From NCBI RefSeq assembly GCF_900021165.1, contig NZ_FCOQ01000033.1, forward strand, positions 1 through 58,700: a DNA stretch of 58,700 nt, written 5' to 3'. This DNA comes from Paenibacillus phocaeensis. Lineage in GTDB: Bacteria > Bacillota > Bacilli > Paenibacillales > Paenibacillaceae. Below, piece by piece: positions 55,921 to 58,700 of this stretch (its first letter is position 1; each line of letters starts with the position of its first letter). The notes below the pieces were generated by a model. It was given only the letters and a program-made list of their open reading frames with translations, made no database searches and was not told the origin of the DNA. The position numbers and the translations under genes are program-made.

Positions 55921-57753
55921 CTACTCCATATTTTGAAAAAACTCCAGGAACGGCTTTCCGTATTTCCGGTATTTCACTTCGCCAACGCCTTTGATTCTCA
56001 GCATATCCGCTTCGCGGGTTGGACAGACCACGCTCATTTCGCGCAGCGTTGCATCGTTGAAAATAATATAAGAAGGCACATGCTCCTTCTCGGCCAAATC
56101 CCGGCGGATCAGGCGCAGCTGTTCGAACACCGTCTCGTTGACGGCGGACGGGCCTTCGTCGTACCCGCGTCGCCGCGAGCCTGCAGACGCTTTGGAGGCA
56201 GCCGTCGGTTCCGGCGCGCGCAGCATCACCTGGTGACGGCTCTTCAGCACCTCGACGGCCAGCGGCTGCAGCCGGACGACCGGGTATTGGCCTTCCGACA
56301 GGGCCAAGTACCCCTCGGCGATAAACACGTTAATCAGCTCGGAGATCTCCTTCTCCGTCCGCGTACGCAGCATGCCGTAGGTTGGCAATTGCTCAAATCC
56401 GTATTGCAGCACCTTCTTGTTCTGCGATCCCTTCAGCACCGAGGCGACCAGCGATACGCCAAACCGCTCCCGCATCCGGTGAATACAGGAGAAGACGATT
56501 TGCGCATCGCGTGTCATATCGACAAGCTCCCGCTCGTCCCGGCAGGAGCTGCAAATGCCGCAAGGCGTATGGTCATGAGCTTCGCCGAAGTAATCCAGCA
56601 TCGCCCAGCGCAGGCAGCGGGTCTGGTAGCAGTATTCAATCATCTGCTGCAGCTTGCGGTATTCGTTGCGTTTGCGGTCCCCGTCCTGCGGGTTCTGCTC
56701 AATCAGGAACTTCTGCGTCATGATGTCCTGCGGACTGAACAGCAGGATACATTCGCTGGGCTCACCGTCCCGCCCGGCCCGGCCGGCTTCCTGCACGTAA
56801 GCTTCCATATTCTTAGGCATATTGTAATGGATGACGTAACGAACGTTAGACTTGTCGATCCCCATGCCGAAGGCATTTGTCGCTACCATCACCCGAATAT
56901 CGTCATAGAGAAAAGCCTCCTGGCTCTCCTCCCGCTCCTTGTCGGACAAGCCGGCGTGGTAACGGCCGGCCGGAATACCGGCGCGGCGCAGCCGCTCGTA
57001 CAGATCGTCGACCTCCTTGCGGGTCGCGGCGTAGACGATGCCGGGCTGATGGGCATGCGTATTCGCGTAATTCAGGACGAATTCGCGCTTATTCTCGCCG
57101 CGCAGCACCGACATCGCCAGGTTGTCCCGGCCGAGTCCGGTGACGAACACGGACGGCTCCGCCAGGCGCAGCAGACGGACCATATCGTCCATGACCTCCG
57201 GCGTTGCCGTGGCCGTAAAGGCCGCCAGAATCGGCCGCCGGGGCAGCGACTCCACAAACGGAGAGACGGCCAGATAGCTTGTCCGGAAGTCATGTCCCCA
57301 CTGCGAGACACAGTGCGCTTCGTCAACGGCGACGCAGGAGATGGTCAATCCGCCCATCTCCTCGCGGAACCAGTCCAGCTCCAGCCGCTCCGGCGCGACA
57401 TAGAGCAGCTTAATCTCGCCGCGGCGCGCCGCCCGAATGCGGTCGTTCACTTCCTTGCCCGACAGCGTGCTGTTAATGTAAGCCGCGGAGACCCCCATCG
57501 CCGTGAGCGCATCCACCTGATCCTTCATCAACGAGATCAGCGGGGACACCACCAGCGTCAGCCCCGGCAGCATCAAGGCCGGAATTTGGTAGCAGATCGA
57601 TTTCCCGCCGCCCGTCGGCATAATTCCCAGCGTGTCCGCACCGGAGAGCACGCTCTCGACGATCCGCCGCTGCCCCTCGCGGAAATCGGGATACCCGTAA
57701 TATTTCTGCAGCAGTTGCTGCGCATGTTCCATTGTAAGGACTTCCGTGCTCAT
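55921..57753 (-). CDS. recQ: ATP-dependent DNA helicase RecQ
   Basis: A 610-residue 3'-5' helicase. Motif 0 'YGYPDFREGQ', Walker A 'MPTGGGKSICYQ', 'SPLISLMKDQVDAL', DEAH 'AVDEAHCVSQWGHDFR', 'FTATATPEV', motif V/VI 'ATNAFGMGIDKSNVRYVIHY...QEAGRAGRDG', the Zn site 'CYQTRCLRWAMLDYFGE...CGICSSC', the RQC winged helix and a C-terminal HRDC domain (~525-605) are all present. ATG 57753 follows AGGAG. Full length and apparently functional. Confidence 0.97.
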   Translation of the reverse strand: MSTEVLTMEHAQQLLQKYYGYPDFREGQRRIVESVLSGADTLGIMPTGGGKSICYQIPALMLPGLTLVVSPLISLMKDQVDALTAMGVSAAYINSTLSGKEVNDRIRAARRGEIKLLYVAPERLELDWFREEMGGLTISCVAVDEAHCVSQWGHDFRTSYLAVSPFVESLPRRPILAAFTATATPEVMDDMVRLLRLAEPSVFVTGLGRDNLAMSVLRGENKREFVLNYANTHAHQPGIVYAATRKEVDDLYERLRRAGIPAGRYHAGLSDKEREESQEAFLYDDIRVMVATNAFGMGIDKSNVRYVIHYNMPKNMEAYVQEAGRAGRDGEPSECILLFSPQDIMTQKFLIEQNPQDGDRKRNEYRKLQQMIEYCYQTRCLRWAMLDYFGEAHDHTPCGICSSCRDERELVDMTRDAQIVFSCIHRMRERFGVSLVASVLKGSQNKKVLQYGFEQLPTYGMLRTRTEKEISELINVFIAEGYLALSEGQYPVVRLQPLAVEVLKSRHQVMLRAPEPTAASKASAGSRRRGYDEGPSAVNETVFEQLRLIRRDLAEKEHVPSYIIFNDATLREMSVVCPTREADMLRIKGVGEVKYRKYGKPFLEFFQNME

Positions 57754-57940
57754 TTCGACATATCTCCTAACTTCCCATTAGGCCGTCGTCCTCCCGGGAT
57801 CCGGGACTGACCGGCTCTATGCACTCTTAAGTTTACCGGGCTTTGGGAAAATGGGCAACCGTGGCAACGGCTACATAAACTTTTCCAAAAAGACCAACAC
57901 TCTCTATATCCTCATCCGCATAAGATCGGAGGCGAAAAGG

Positions 57941-58700
57941 TTGCTGGATTGGAAAGCCAATTATGAAGCATTCAAGAAAAAACATCCGTCATCCCCCTCC
58001 AAATCGCCGTCCTCCCCGGGCAGCCCGTCCGGCAGCAGGGGGTGGCCGCGGCAGCTTGAGGCCGATTTGGACAGCAATTTGCGGCGGATGCAGAGCCAAA
58101 TGAAGAACTACGCGGATTTGGTGATCCGCCGGGTGCAGGTGGGCCCGCGCAGTGCCGCATTGCTGTTCCTCTCGTCGCTGACGGACCAACGATTGATTCA
58201 AGAAGGGATCGTCGCCCAATTGCAAGGCTCGTTAAGTTTCTTCGAGCAGGAGACGGGGGGTGAGCCGGCGGATCCGTTTGCCTGGGTGTATCTGGAACGG
58301 GTGCACGCAAACTTCGGACTGCGCAGCTCCGATTGGAGCATCCTGCTGGATTCGCTGGTGAAGGGACAGACCCTGCTGCTCATCGACGGTTATGCCGAAG
58401 CGCTGACCCTCGACACTCGCCAAATCGAGAAACGGTCGATTGACCAGCCGCAAACGGAGCAGGTCATCCGCGGTTCGCGCGATGGATTCATCGAACAGCT
58501 GGATACGAATCTGTCGCTGATCCGCTATCGGCTGCAAACCGCCGATCTGATCATCCAAACGGGCGAGCTCGGCGCCCGCACGAAATCGACAGCCGCCGTC
58601 TGCTACATCGAGGGCATCGCCAATCCGGATCTGGTCAGCGAGGTGATGCGGCGGTTGTCCAAGATCGATATCGACGGGATCATCGAAGCCGGGTACATCG
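57941..58700 (+). CDS. GerA-family spore germination protein (5' part)
   Basis: A frame with a TTG start behind GGAGG runs off the right window edge (253 codons seen). The first ~45 residues include a Ser/Pro-rich stretch (SSPSKSPSSPGSPSGS), usual for the variable N-terminus. From ~residue 50, 'LDSNLRRMQSQMKNYADLVIRR', 'LLIDGYAEALTLDTRQIEKRSIDQP', 'VIRGSRDGFIEQLDTNLSLIR' match the GerA domain of germinant receptors (GerAA/GerBA). The membrane half and the partner B and C genes would lie beyond the window. Confidence 0.88.
   Translation, partial: MLDWKANYEAFKKKHPSSPSKSPSSPGSPSGSRGWPRQLEADLDSNLRRMQSQMKNYADLVIRRVQVGPRSAALLFLSSLTDQRLIQEGIVAQLQGSLSFFEQETGGEPADPFAWVYLERVHANFGLRSSDWSILLDSLVKGQTLLLIDGYAEALTLDTRQIEKRSIDQPQTEQVIRGSRDGFIEQLDTNLSLIRYRLQTADLIIQTGELGARTKSTAAVCYIEGIANPDLVSEVMRRLSKIDIDGIIEAGYI

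Noticed and set aside
55933..57810. A 625-codon open frame antisense to recQ.
   Set aside because: It lies wholly opposite a gene with all RecQ motifs, has no RBS and no family-like sequence. GC-rich codon use keeps the antisense frame open.
1..58700. CRISPR array or insertion sequence.
   Set aside because: No regularly spaced repeats with unique spacers, no cas genes and no transposase frame were seen; the repeats present are a 21-bp tandem repeat and short dispersed elements.

Overview
The window looks like a chromosomal segment of a GC-rich, endospore-forming Gram-positive of the Paenibacillus type. The basis is the strong AGGAGG-type ribosome binding sites, frequent TTG/GTG starts, T-box leaders, an L20-type leader before infC, and spore-related genes (Spo0E-like phosphatase, CotF-like coat proteins, the start of a GerA-family germinant receptor). 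Gene pairs match those of Bacillus and relatives: alaR-alaT, zapA-pheT-pheS, mutS2-yshE, nupNOPQ, ilvBN-ilvC-leuA-leuB, infC-rpmI-rplT, ytqA-ytqB. I see no prophage, transposase or CRISPR array; this is mostly core chromosome, and most genes lie on the minus strand.

Layout. 1-13 kb: a 21-bp tandem repeat at the left edge, an HRDC-domain protein, a DUF3055 protein, a four-gene operon (cobalamin adenosyltransferase, RluA-type pseudouridine synthase, ArsC/Spx-like thioredoxin-fold protein, 5'-3' exonuclease), a Spo0E-like phosphatase, the alaR-alaT pair, two spore-coat genes, an MFS transporter, a zinc-ribbon protein, a 26-residue membrane peptide, a DUF350 protein and mutS2. 13-20 kb: a YvlD-like membrane protein, a lipoprotein with a CuA-type copper motif, a ZapA protein with a very long coiled coil, and pheST behind a Phe T-box. 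20-30 kb: ywbE, a WYL regulator with a zinc-ribbon partner, a DoxX protein behind two FNR/Rex-like operators, two tRNA genes, a GGDEF-EAL protein, a DRE-TIM aldolase, a Fur-regulated feoA-feoB set and an orphan PAS histidine kinase.

30-45 kb: branched-chain amino acid synthesis (ilvB, ilvN, ilvC, leuA, leuB) behind a Leu T-box, a GNAT protein, a Gly/Tyr-rich small protein, a nucleoside ABC transporter with its lipoprotein, and infC-rpmI-rplT. 45-58.7 kb: a palindrome-rich spacer, an envelope/glycolipid group (GT2, PAP2, MGDG-synthase-like), trmB, the ytqA-ytqB tRNA modification pair, a VOC protein, an alpha/beta hydrolase, a pseudogene scar of a Bce-type peptide-resistance operon, a B12-type radical SAM protein, recQ and the start of a GerA-family gene.

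The most interesting signals are these. (1) The DoxX promoter has two palindromic operators spaced 21 bp, one centred near -41.5. (2) At 53930-54081 the first codons of a response regulator are joined to the last codons of a BceB-type permease, as expected if one deletion removed the middle of a bceRSAB operon. (3) A dispersed intergenic repeat with inverted ends occurs at several places. (4) A cluster of four degenerate palindromes lies at 45.7-45.95 kb, and a large stem-forming spacer lies between ilvN and ilvC. No clearly new multi-gene system is visible; the novelty is mostly in regulatory and intergenic DNA and in small unannotated ORFs.
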